From: Nostoc piscinale CENA21
GTDB lineage: Bacteria > Cyanobacteriota > Cyanobacteriia > Cyanobacteriales > Nostocaceae
Direction: 5' to 3'
Length of the DNA stretch: 64,000 bases
Assembly: GCF_001298445.1 (NCBI RefSeq)
Contig: NZ_CP012036.1
Location: forward strand, 3,873,351-3,937,350
Position 1 is the stretch's first letter; every line of letters starts with the position of its first letter. Both the position numbers and the translations under genes were made by a program. Below are positions 36,684 through 45,696 of the stretch, piece by piece. The notes under the pieces were generated by a model. That model saw only the letters and a list, made by a program, of their open reading frames with translations. It was not told the origin of the DNA and searched no databases.

Positions 36684-37512
36684 ATGACTCACAATGACAA
36701 TAGAAGTAAGCAAAATAATAGCACACTGATTCAAGAAAGAAATGTGTTTAATATTGAGGGTCTGAGAGTTTACTATAGTGGGTTTTTGGCTTTGCTGGAT
36801 GTTTATCTACAAATTCCCGAAAAGCAAATTGTGGCTTTTATTGGCCCTAGTGGTTGTGGTAAAAGTACTCTTTTGCGGTGCTTTAATCGGATGAATGATT
36901 TGATTCCGGGTGCGAAAGTTGAAGGCCGATTAAATTACCGCGATCGCAACATTTACGATCCTAAAATTAACTCAGTCAAATTACGCCGCCAAGTCGGGAT
37001 GGTGTTTCAAAGACCAAATCCTTTCCCAAAATCTATCTATGAAAATATTGCTTTTAGCCCCCGTTCTAACGGTTATAAAGGTGATTTAGATGAGTTAGTT
37101 GAAGATTCCCTCAGACGTGCAGCAATTTGGGATGAAGTCAAAGACAAACTCAAAGCCAAAGGTACAGCATTATCTGGTGGACAACAACAAAGGCTTTGTA
37201 TAGCACGGGCGATCGCTATGAAGCCAGATGTATTATTAATGGATGAACCTTGTTCTGCCCTTGATCCAATTTCTACCCGCCAAGTAGAAGAACTCTGCTT
37301 AGAACTCAAGCAGCAATACACAATTATTATGGTGACTCACAACATGCAACAAGCTTCGAGAGTTGCAGATTGGACAGCATTTTTTTAATACTGAAATTGA
37401 TGAACATGGCAAACGCCGTGGTAAATTAGTCGAATTTAGTCCGACAGTTCAACTTTTCTCTTCTCCAACTACCAGAGAAGCAGAGGAATATATTAGTGGT
37501 CGTTTTGGATAG
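36684..37512 (+). pseudogene. pstB: Phosphate ABC transporter ATP-binding protein, frameshifted near the 3' end
   Basis: The joined product is about 275 aa, normal for PstB. Walker A GPSGCGKST, the phosphate-family segment RRQVGMVFQRPNPFPKSIYENIAF, ABC signature LSGGQQQRL and Walker B VLLMDEPCSALDP are complete. A 7-T run at 37380-37386 has one base too many, which makes an early stop; removing one T restores NTEIDEHGKRRGKLVEF to the normal C-terminus ISGRFG. It is the last gene of the operon. Confidence 0.93.
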
Positions 37513-37640
37513 ATGAAAGAGGCTAGAGGCTAGAAAAGTAACTTTTTCATACTTGTCCGTGAGATTTTCTCATGAATATAATATCTGGCATAAACAATCT
37601 TACTTTCTCATTCCTAATCCTTAGCCTCTAGCCCCTAGAT

Positions 37641-38567
37641 TCACAAACAGCGTTCAATTGTGGCTAACACAGATTGAGAAAGTGTTAAAAAATCATAACC
37701 ACCTTCTAAACCAAATAGAATTTTCCGCGTTATACCCAAACAATAATCAGTAAATAAACCATAATCTTCGGGAAGTAAATTCATACTTGCCAAAGGATCG
37801 GCAGCGTTAGCATCGTAACCTGCGCTGACAATTAATAAATCAGGTTGAAAGTTTTGTAAAAACGGGAATATTTTACTTTCTACCAGTGGGCGATAAGCTG
37901 TGATATCGCTACCTGGGGGCAGTGGCACATTTAAAACATTATTATGATAGCCACGTTCCGAAGCTCTACCAGTGCCAGGATAGCAAGGATACTGATGCAG
38001 AGAACAGTAGGCAATTTGGGGGTGAGTTTCCACGATCGCCTGAGTTCCGTTACCATGATGTACATCCCAATCCAGAATTGCCACACGCTTAATATCTGGT
38101 TGTTGGAGCGCATAAAAAGCTGCGATCGCCGCATTAGAAAATAAACAAAAACCCATCCCAGCATTACTTTCAGCATGATGTCCCGGTGGACGCGCCAGCA
38201 CAAAAGCCGGATTTTCTGTCGCTAAGACAACATCAACACCATCTAACCAAGCACTCACCGCCAACAACGCCACATCATAGCTATTGGCTGAAACAGGTGT
38301 ATCGCCATCAAGATAGCCACCGCCACTAGCCGCAATTTCTCCCAATTTTTTGACGTAAGCGGGACTGTGGGCTTGTAATAATAAAGACATCAGCAATGGT
38401 TTGTCGGCAACGGAAGTAGGTGCATGCCAAGCAATTTTTTCGGCAAACGCAGCTTCTTTTAACGCTGTAACAATAGCCGTTAGACGTTCTGGTTTTTCTG
38501 GATGATAATTTCCCGTCTTGTGATTCAGAAACTCATCAGAATAGATGACTGGTAGCATAGGTTGCAA
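37641..38567 (-). CDS. Histone deacetylase family protein (acetoin utilisation/HDAC-like)
   Basis: 308 aa. Zinc-dependent amidohydrolase: charge-relay histidines in RPPGHHAE, metal ligands in LDWDVHHGNGT (D, H) and in SAGYDANAADPLASM (second D), and catalytic Tyr region EGGYD near the end. In bacteria such enzymes remove acyl groups from acetylpolyamines or proteins. It is convergent with the pst operon, with 128 bases between. Target unknown. Confidence 0.9.
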   Translation of the reverse strand: MQPMLPVIYSDEFLNHKTGNYHPEKPERLTAIVTALKEAAFAEKIAWHAPTSVADKPLLMSLLLQAHSPAYVKKLGEIAASGGGYLDGDTPVSANSYDVALLAVSAWLDGVDVVLATENPAFVLARPPGHHAESNAGMGFCLFSNAAIAAFYALQQPDIKRVAILDWDVHHGNGTQAIVETHPQIAYCSLHQYPCYPGTGRASERGYHNNVLNVPLPPGSDITAYRPLVESKIFPFLQNFQPDLLIVSAGYDANAADPLASMNLLPEDYGLFTDYCLGITRKILFGLEGGYDFLTLSQSVLATIERCL

Positions 38568-38596
38568 TCATCAAAGTTACTGAATGCCATTGTATA

Positions 38597-38630
38597 GCAG
38601 AAGGCAGGAGGCAGGAGGCAGGAGGCAGAA
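38597..38630. repeat. AGGCAGG heptamer tandem repeat
   Basis: Four to five tandem copies of a 7-base AGGCAGG-like unit. The same unit stands near 5420-5440. It lies upstream of the HDAC-like gene. Confidence 0.75.
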
Positions 38631-38725
38631 GTTATCAACTCTTGACACCTGAGTTTAAAGCTTATCTTTTATACTTCACTTACTTACAAACTGCTGTATA
38701 TCCTTCTTGAGCTTCCAGTAGAATC

Positions 38726-38944
38726 CTACTCTTTTGTAAAGCCAATTAATTCATCAGTTGGTTCATCTAACATTTCGGGAACTAAAGCCGGGTTGCCTCT
38801 GCGTTCTGCTGCTGATTGTTCTCGAATGACATCATCCATTTTCGCTGGATGTTTGATTTTGTCTAGTGTTTCTGGACTTAATTGCGATGCGTCGCCTTCA
38901 GGATTCATTTTTTTTGCTTGGCTGGGAACTGTTCGCTTATCCAT
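38726..38944 (-). CDS. Small conserved hypothetical protein
   Basis: 72 aa from ATG 38944, which has GGAG nine bases upstream; a GTG five codons earlier is less likely. The sequence is polar and charged (NPEGDASQLSPETLDKIKHP, RRGNPALVPEMLDEP) with no membrane segment or signal, and looks intrinsically disordered. I do not recognise a function. Confidence 0.65.
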   Translation of the reverse strand: MDKRTVPSQAKKMNPEGDASQLSPETLDKIKHPAKMDDVIREQSAAERRGNPALVPEMLDEPTDELIGFTKE

Positions 38945-39036
38945 GAATTTTGTCTCCACATTTCTAGACTCAGCTTAAGCAATGCAATTACCAAGTACAC
39001 ACTATCTTGGGGCTTAAATTGCTATCTGATCAAGAT

Positions 39037-39550
39037 TTAATCCCACCAATAAGCAACAATCACCGCATCACGATCTTGTGGAACATCTTCACCCCATAGC
39101 GCACCTTCTAAACGACTTCTCAGGCGGCGCTTTAACTGCCAAGCATAGTTTTCATTATTACCGTCAGTGACTTCTACAGAGTCAGCTTGCCATTTTTTTT
39201 CCTAAATCTACAAGCTGAGTCACCTTTGTGTCTTGGTTCTCAGCCAGGATATATAAAGTATCGGCAGGATAGGCAACGAAATGAATGATACTCGTCTCAG
39301 GCATAGGACGGTAGTTAGCCATTGCCAGGAGAGTATCTGTTAAACCACTAAAACTTAAACCGTTTTCATCTGGTGCAAAAATTGGCTTTGTGAATAGAAA
39401 GCTTGCCCATAAATCTCTATGGTTAGATAGGTCAGTAATCACTTCTTCACCATCAAACTGATTGAACCGACGCTGCCAAACCAAGGCTGCGAATATTTCT
39501 TGAGGTGTATAAGATTGAGCAATAAATTGCACTTTCGCTAAATCAAGCAT
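39037..39550 (-). pseudogene. Conserved hypothetical protein, frameshifted near the 3' end
   Basis: The joined product is about 170 aa from ATG 39550 (GGTGG just upstream). No known domain is apparent; it is soluble with several Trp-containing segments and ends in DAVIVAYWWD. An 8-base run at 39193-39200 has one base too many; removing it joins DLGKK to WQADSVEVTDGN and adds 50 residues. It begins 24 bases after the SirB1-like gene on the same strand, so the two are likely co-expressed. Confidence 0.7.
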
Positions 39551-39574
39551 TGCTTTTCCACCCTGACAACACAT

Positions 39575-40396
39575 TTACTCCTTGCCCAGTTCGGTAAGTA
39601 ACCGTCGAATGACCACTGCATCTTCAGCATCAGGAACTTTGGATAAGTAATTTTGTAAGTCTGCGACTGCTTGCGGGTAATGTCCTAATTGATAGTAAAG
39701 CAGACCGCGATCGCGGATTTCTAACATCGCCGTCGGAAATAACAATAAAATTCGCTCTACAGCAGACAGCGTTTTTCCCAAATCTTGCTGTTTAAGATAT
39801 ATATATTTTAAATTCGTCAGCATCCTCGCCAAAAACTGCCGATTGCTGACAGTAGCTAAAAATTCGGGTTTGAGGTTGACAGGTTGTTGAAACATTTGGG
39901 TGAGTCGTTCCTGACAATCTTCTGTAAACATTACCTCACCCCGATTAAAAGCATCCACAAAAATCTCCATATCAGGAATATCAGGACGGATGAGAAAATG
40001 TCCTGGTAATCCTATCCCCACCATCGGGAACTCAATTCTGTGGGCAATCTCCAGATAAACCAGTGCTAGAGTGATGGGAATTCCCATCCGACGGTCAATC
40101 ACATCATTTAAAAAGCTGTTGCGGGGGTCGTAGTAGTTGCTACTATTGCCCGTAAATCCCAAATCATCATAGAGATACTGATTCAAGCTTTGAATCAACC
40201 GCAACGGATAGCGTGGAGTTGGTAAACGTTCTTGAACCTCTTGTGCCATTGTATCGAGGGCATTGAGATATTCTTCCGGGTCAAGGTTGGGATATTCTTC
40301 TTGGGCAATGTATAGTGCTGCCTTGGCCAAGTTGATATACTCGTCAGGTTGCTGAATCTCTTGGTAAAAATATTGTCTGGCTGACGAGAAATTCAT
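39575..40396 (-). CDS. SirB1-family transglutaminase-like/TPR protein
   Basis: 273 aa from ATG 40396 (an upstream start would add 44 residues of different character). Residues about 100-175 match the SirB1/transglutaminase-like domain (SFLNDVIDRRMGIPITLALVYLEIA, VGIGLPGHFLIR, VDAFNRG). The C-terminal third has TPR-like helices (TLSAVERILLLFP, DRGLLYYQLGHYPQAVADLQNYL). Often found in cyanobacteria and proteobacteria; the biochemical role is not settled. Confidence 0.87.
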   Translation of the reverse strand: MNFSSARQYFYQEIQQPDEYINLAKAALYIAQEEYPNLDPEEYLNALDTMAQEVQERLPTPRYPLRLIQSLNQYLYDDLGFTGNSSNYYDPRNSFLNDVIDRRMGIPITLALVYLEIAHRIEFPMVGIGLPGHFLIRPDIPDMEIFVDAFNRGEVMFTEDCQERLTQMFQQPVNLKPEFLATVSNRQFLARMLTNLKYIYLKQQDLGKTLSAVERILLLFPTAMLEIRDRGLLYYQLGHYPQAVADLQNYLSKVPDAEDAVVIRRLLTELGKE

Positions 40397-41342
40397 AAGC
40401 AAATTCTGCTGTGACTCTAGATATGAAGCTAGGGCAAATAGGGACTGAGCGATTTTTGCACTTATCTTTATCTTAAGTGAAGAGCATGAAAGTAAAACGC
40501 CGAATGCAAAATCGCGTAACTTTATCAAACAGCATTCAGGAATCAGCCATCAGAAATCAGAATCATAAATAAGTTGAGAGTCTACTAGATAGAAATTTTG
40601 ATAGTCTAACACAGCAATCATCAATAACTTACAAACATCTCTCTACCTTGTCTCCCTTGTTTCTTTTGCTCATACCCCAAATATGACTGCTATCGTATTG
40701 ATTTTCAATCTTTATCACCATTCCGGGTTATTACTGAAAATGTAATATTTTCTACTCAAAATATTGACGACGGCTAGATAAATAAATAACAAAAATTATT
40801 AAAAAATGACGCTACTTGTGAGTTTAGTTTGTTTTCATCAGAAATTGATTTATGGATAAACTATATAAAAATTGCTTTGTATCAATTTAAAAATTGCCTT
40901 ATATTTTATTTATTTTATTTTTATATTTAAATATAAAAAAATTTTGAAGGAATTGGATTTATTTACAAAGTTTTATTGGTAAAACTAGCCTTAAATTCCT
41001 CTCAAACTGTTATAAAATCAGCTTTTGTGAGTAGATTTACAGAATTACAAATTTAATTATTGTGTAAACAACAGTATTTCTACTATCCAAAAAAATAATT
41101 AAATACTAATCTAGTTACATAGACCAGCGAGAGCAAAATAAAGATTAACTCGCTAAGATTCGGCATAAATATGTTTTCAAAGTGTGGTTACAGCACTAGG
41201 TCGATAATCAGCGATCGCGGCTAGAGATGAATTCAGTTTGCAACCATAACACTTGCTATTTTCTGGCATTATACTTGCTAAAATTCCCTATATTTTAGCA
41301 GAAATAATATTGTCAATCTTCACGTTTAATTGGTAGAAAAAC
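40397..41342. other. Long AT-rich intergenic region
   Basis: 946 bases upstream of the PEP-CTERM gene. Base content is strongly A/T around 40780-41130, with no ORF, RNA gene or repeat that I can support. It includes one GCGATCGC site (41211). A regulatory role for both flanking genes is possible. Confidence 0.4.
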
Positions 41343-42344
41343 ATGAAATCTCTCCGGGCTTTTTTCAAAACTGGTGCATTTTCTTTATTAGGCTTAGGAT
41401 TAGTAACTGCACCTGCTCAAGCGGTCAATATTACTACTAACAGTGACCCGAATGTTTTAGTTAACAACATTTTAGGTTCAGGCATTACAATCTCTAATGC
41501 TACCTATCAAGGTGCATCCATAGCATCAGGAATCTTTACAGATGGTTTAGCTTCAGGTATCGGCATAGATAGTGGCATTATTCTGACCACTGGTAATGCA
41601 AAATTGGCATCTGGGCCAAATACTAGTGAGAGTGCATCTAGTAGCAACAAATTACCTGGCGATAATGACTTAAGTGCTTTAATTTCTGGTGTAAAAACCT
41701 TTGATGCTAGTGTACTGGAATTTGAATTTACATCCACAACTGGCAATTTATTTTTTAATTATGTTTTCGCTTCCGAAGAATATAACGAATACGTAAATTC
41801 TCAATATAACGATGTATTTGGCTTTTTCTTAGATGGTAAAAATATTGCCTTAATTCCTGGAAGCAATACCCCAGTTTCTATTAATACTGTTAATGGTGGT
41901 TATCCATTTGGTAGCAATGCCACCAATCCTCACTTATTTAATAATAATGCTTTCAGTGATGGTGGAATTTATAACCTGCAATATGATGGATTTACCAATG
42001 TATTTACTGCACAATTCTTGGGTTTAAGTGCAGGCGTACATCGATTGAAAATAGCAATTGCAGATGTGGGAGATTATCGTTACGATTCTGCGGTGTTTAT
42101 TCAAGCAGGTACTTTTTCTGCTGGTGAACTGCCAAAACCAGAAGTACCAGAACCCACACCTGTTACGCAACCAGAAGTACCAGAACCTACACCCGTTTCT
42201 CAACCAACAACTCCTGTACCTACACCAGTCCCTGTACAACAAGTACCAGAACCCACCACTGTTTTAGGTGTATTGGCTAGTGCGGTCTTTGGTCTGACAT
42301 CCCTCCGTAAGCGGACGATAGTAGCAACAAAAGCTCTCCGCTAA
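41343..42344 (+). CDS. PEP-CTERM protein with choice-of-anchor L domain
   Basis: 333 aa. A signal peptide ends at AQA (about residue 28). Residues about 30-260 match the choice-of-anchor L fold (GIDSGIILTTGNA, FNYVFASEEYNEYV, VFGFFLDGKNIALIPG, RLKIAIADVGD). Next is a linker made of PEVPEPTPV-type repeats, then the C-terminal PEP-CTERM signal: VPEPTTVLGVLA, a hydrophobic stretch, and a basic end (RKR). Exosortase/archaeosortase systems process such ends for export. Likely a cell-surface or sheath protein. Confidence 0.9.
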   Translation: MKSLRAFFKTGAFSLLGLGLVTAPAQAVNITTNSDPNVLVNNILGSGITISNATYQGASIASGIFTDGLASGIGIDSGIILTTGNAKLASGPNTSESASSSNKLPGDNDLSALISGVKTFDASVLEFEFTSTTGNLFFNYVFASEEYNEYVNSQYNDVFGFFLDGKNIALIPGSNTPVSINTVNGGYPFGSNATNPHLFNNNAFSDGGIYNLQYDGFTNVFTAQFLGLSAGVHRLKIAIADVGDYRYDSAVFIQAGTFSAGELPKPEVPEPTPVTQPEVPEPTPVSQPTTPVPTPVPVQQVPEPTTVLGVLASAVFGLTSLRKRTIVATKALR

Positions 42345-42619
42345 ATTTTATGTAAAAATACGGAAACTTCATTATTAAATTACAAAGAAAGAAGTACTCT
42401 ATAAAAGTAACTTCACAGAAATAACACGTAGTAAGATGACTGCAAAGCTCAAAACTTGCAGTCAAACTCATTGTTTACAAGAATTTACTGCGTATTCAGT
42501 GATGCGATCGCTATCAGGAGTAATTGTCCCCTAAAACACAGTACCCCTAGACAAGTTACTTAACAAACCGCCTGTATTACTACTGGCCTCTTTCTTTGGA
42601 AAAACATTCTACTTAAAGT

Positions 42620-43291
42620 ATGGCTAAATCAAATTTTCTTACCACATTCAGTAAATTAGGACTAACATTAACCACCATCACAGCGATAGGGATGGCAACA
42701 TCTCATACAGCTAAAGCCGCCACCCTGCTGTCTGACAACTTTAATAGTGAAAATGGTGGTGTAGGAAGTTTAAACTACAATGCTTTTACTAACTGGAACG
42801 TTTCTGGTGGCACCGTTGACTTAATTGGGAATGGTTTTTTTGACTTATTCCCTGGTAACGGACTGTATATTGATACAGATGGCTCAACTAATAATGCTGG
42901 CAGAATTACATCAAAAACAGCATTTACATTTAATCCAGGAGATGTAGTTGACATAAGCTTCGATCTTGGTGGTGCTAGAAGACGAGGCCAAACTAACTCA
43001 GTAATTGTCTCTTTAGGCAGCTTGTTCAACGAAACATTCACCTTACCAGCTAACCAAGCTTTGACCACCATTAGCCGCACCATTAATGTCACCACACTCA
43101 CCACTGCTAATTTAGCCTTTGAAGGTGTTGGTGGAGATAATGTTGGTTTAATTCTGGATAACATTACTTTGTCACGCACGACGACATCAATTCCTGAACC
43201 TAGTGCTTGGTTAGGTGTGTTAGCCTTGGGTGCTTTAGGTACAGTTTCAATATCTAAACGTCAACTCCAGAAAGTAAAAGCTAAAGCATAA
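42620..43291 (+). CDS. PEP-CTERM secreted protein, beta-rich
   Basis: 223 aa. Signal peptide ends at AKA (about residue 33); the body is a beta-sandwich-like domain (LLSDNFNSENGG, NWNVSGGTVDLIG, VDISFDLGG) reminiscent of carbohydrate-binding folds; the C-terminus is IPEPSAWLGVLALGALGTV then a KRQ basic tail, a standard PEP-CTERM. It is paired with the gene at 41343, 275 bases upstream on the same strand. Confidence 0.88.
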   Translation: MAKSNFLTTFSKLGLTLTTITAIGMATSHTAKAATLLSDNFNSENGGVGSLNYNAFTNWNVSGGTVDLIGNGFFDLFPGNGLYIDTDGSTNNAGRITSKTAFTFNPGDVVDISFDLGGARRRGQTNSVIVSLGSLFNETFTLPANQALTTISRTINVTTLTTANLAFEGVGGDNVGLILDNITLSRTTTSIPEPSAWLGVLALGALGTVSISKRQLQKVKAKA

Positions 43292-43317
43292 ATAAATTTT
43301 CACTCAACTTTGTAGCG

Positions 43318-43357
43318 CCCGTGTCAGAATACATCTGACGCGGTGTTTTTTGTTTTT
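43318..43357 (+). terminator. Rho-independent terminator
   Basis: Stem CCGTGTCAGA/TCTGACGCGG with one G-U pair and a 5-base loop (43319-43343), followed by TGTTTTTTGTTTTT. It ends the PEP-CTERM gene and isolates it from atpD. Confidence 0.82.
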
Positions 43358-43504
43358 AGCCTCATTTCCAAAACAAAACACTGGTCTTAAGGAATTACTA
43401 ACGGAGTTATGTCCCCTTCCGGTGCTACAGTGAAAGATGACATTGCTTAATCTTTTGTCATCAAAGACCTCATCTGAAATATAGCTTCAATCATTAGGCT
43501 CAGC

Positions 43505-44950
43505 ATGGTCACCGCAGAAAAAACAAACATAGGCTACATTACCCAAATCATTGGTCCGGTTGTAGACGTTAAATTCCCTGGCGGTAAATTACCGCAAATC
43601 TACAACGCTTTGACCATCAAAGGCACTAACGAAGCTGGACAGGAAATCAACCTAACCATCGAAGTACAGCAACTGCTGGGCGACAACCAAGTTCGAGCTG
43701 TGGCGATGAGTTCCACCGATGGTCTAGTACGCGGTTTGGAAGTTGTCGATACAGGCGCTCCCATCAGTGTACCAGTGGGTAAAGCTACCCTGGGTCGGAT
43801 TTTCAACGTCCTTGGCGAACCTGTGGATAACAGAGGGCCAGTCAACACGGAAGAAACCTTACCTATCCACCGTGATGCTCCCAAGCTAACTGACCTGGAA
43901 ACCAAACCTTCCGTTTTCGAGACCGGAATTAAAGTCGTTGACCTGCTAACTCCCTATCGACGTGGCGGTAAGATTGGTCTGTTCGGCGGTGCAGGGGTCG
44001 GTAAGACCGTGATCATGATGGAGTTGATCAACAACATCGCTACCCAGCACGGTGGTGTATCCGTATTTGCTGGCGTGGGTGAGCGTACCCGTGAAGGGAA
44101 CGACCTCTACAACGAAATGATTGAATCTGGGGTTATCAACAAAGACAACCTCAACGAATCTAAAATCGCTCTCGTTTACGGTCAGATGAACGAACCACCC
44201 GGAGCGAGAATGCGGGTTGGTTTGTCTGGTTTGACAATGGCTGAGTACTTCCGTGATGTAAACAAACAAGACGTACTGCTGTTTGTTGACAACATCTTCC
44301 GCTTTGTACAAGCAGGTTCCGAAGTATCCGCGCTACTAGGTCGGATGCCCTCTGCGGTAGGTTATCAGCCTACACTGGGTACTGACGTAGGTGCATTACA
44401 AGAACGGATTACCTCAACAACAGAAGGTTCCATCACCTCTATCCAAGCGGTGTACGTACCTGCGGACGACTTAACTGACCCCGCACCTGCAACCACATTC
44501 GCTCACTTGGATGGTACAACAGTACTGTCTCGTGGTTTGGCTGCTAAAGGTATCTATCCTGCGGTTGACCCCCTAGGTTCTACCTCTACAATGTTGCAGC
44601 CCAACATTGTAGGTGACGAACACTACAATACTGCTCGTGCTGTGCAAGCAACCTTACAACGCTACAAAGAATTACAAGACATCATCGCAATTCTCGGTCT
44701 AGATGAATTGTCTGAAGATGACCGTCTGACTGTAGCACGCGCTCGCAAAATTGAGCGTTTCTTGTCTCAGCCCTTCTTCGTAGCAGAAGTATTCACCGGT
44801 TCTCCTGGTAAATACGTAAAATTGGAAGACACCATCAAAGGCTTCCAAAAGATTCTGTCTGGTGAATTAGATGCTCTGCCAGAACAAGCCTTCTACTTGG
44901 TAGGCGATATCAACGAAGCGATCGCCAAAGCTGAAAAGCTCAAAGGCTAA
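43505..44950 (+). CDS. atpD: F0F1 ATP synthase beta subunit
   Basis: 481 aa (called atpB in cyanobacterial literature). Catalytic nucleotide site: Walker A GGAGVGKTV (about residue 160), Walker B LLFVDNIFRF, and the ATPase alpha/beta signature PAVDPLGSTS near residue 355. It forms the alpha3beta3 head of the thylakoid/plasma-membrane ATP synthase. The epsilon gene follows after 99 bases, the usual cyanobacterial arrangement apart from the main atp operon. Confidence 0.97.
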   Translation: MVTAEKTNIGYITQIIGPVVDVKFPGGKLPQIYNALTIKGTNEAGQEINLTIEVQQLLGDNQVRAVAMSSTDGLVRGLEVVDTGAPISVPVGKATLGRIFNVLGEPVDNRGPVNTEETLPIHRDAPKLTDLETKPSVFETGIKVVDLLTPYRRGGKIGLFGGAGVGKTVIMMELINNIATQHGGVSVFAGVGERTREGNDLYNEMIESGVINKDNLNESKIALVYGQMNEPPGARMRVGLSGLTMAEYFRDVNKQDVLLFVDNIFRFVQAGSEVSALLGRMPSAVGYQPTLGTDVGALQERITSTTEGSITSIQAVYVPADDLTDPAPATTFAHLDGTTVLSRGLAAKGIYPAVDPLGSTSTMLQPNIVGDEHYNTARAVQATLQRYKELQDIIAILGLDELSEDDRLTVARARKIERFLSQPFFVAEVFTGSPGKYVKLEDTIKGFQKILSGELDALPEQAFYLVGDINEAIAKAEKLKG

Positions 44951-45049
44951 TATTCAGTGAACAGTCATCAGTGAACAGTGATCACCATCAAAACGATCGC
45001 TGTTTGCTGATCATTTCCTCATTGATAACTGATAACTGATAACTGAAAC
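44951..45049 (+). repeat. Heptamer repeats in the atpD-atpC spacer
   Basis: Bases 45021-45045 hold about three copies of TGATAAC in tandem; the start of the spacer has repeated CAGTGAACAGT. The same motifs recur upstream of xfp's neighbour gap (58750-58800). The repeats lie directly before the atpC start. Confidence 0.6.
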
Positions 45050-45463
45050 ATGGCATTAACCGTTCGTGTAATTTCCCCAGACAAAACAATCTGGGATGCT
45101 GAAGCTGAAGAGGTAATTTTACCCAGTACAACTGGTCAGCTAGGTATCCTCAGTGGACACGCGCCTCTGTTGACAGCCTTAGATACAGGAGTAATGCGTG
45201 TTCGTGCCAGCAAAAATACCAACTGGCAAGCGATCGCACTTTTGGGTGGTTTCGCAGAAGTAGAAGCTGATGAAGTGACAATTCTCGTCAATGGCGCAGA
45301 ACGTGGCGACACCATCGACGTAGACAGCGCACGCACAGCTTACAACGAAGCCCAAACCCGCCTAGCTCAAGTTCCAGCAGGCGATCGACAAGCTCAAATC
45401 CAAGCCAACCAAGCGTACAAACGCGCTCGCGCTCGTTTTCAAGCTGCTGGTGGTTTGGTGTAA
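45050..45463 (+). CDS. atpC: F0F1 ATP synthase epsilon subunit
   Basis: 137 aa (atpE in cyanobacterial naming). The N-terminal beta sandwich (LTVRVISPDKTIWDAEAEEVILPSTTG, LSGHAPLLTALDTG) and the C-terminal helical hairpin (YNEAQTRLAQVP...YKRARARFQAAGG) match the family. It links the rotor to the head and regulates ATPase activity. It is read after atpD and closed by a terminator. Confidence 0.95.
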   Translation: MALTVRVISPDKTIWDAEAEEVILPSTTGQLGILSGHAPLLTALDTGVMRVRASKNTNWQAIALLGGFAEVEADEVTILVNGAERGDTIDVDSARTAYNEAQTRLAQVPAGDRQAQIQANQAYKRARARFQAAGGLV

Positions 45464-45484
45464 ACATTGCTCATAATCTGCAAT

Positions 45485-45524
45485 TTTGTAGAGTAGGCTA
45501 TCTGCTTGCTCTACAAATTTTTTT
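45485..45524 (+). terminator. Rho-independent terminator of atpD-atpC
   Basis: Perfect 9-bp stem TTTGTAGAG/CTCTACAAA (45485-45493 with 45509-45517) followed by TTTTTTT. Confidence 0.85.
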
Positions 45525-45696
45525 AGGGAGTATAGATAAGTGATCGGTGAGAGATCATAGTGTTAAGAGTCTTTTGTTCTCTAAAGTTCTTGTAAATTAA
45601 ACTTTGCATAAAAAAATTACACCAAGTTTAAGAAAATCAGACCTTAGCAAGTGAAGTGATAAGTTAGATGATTAGTTGCCCAACAGGGCGCATAAT

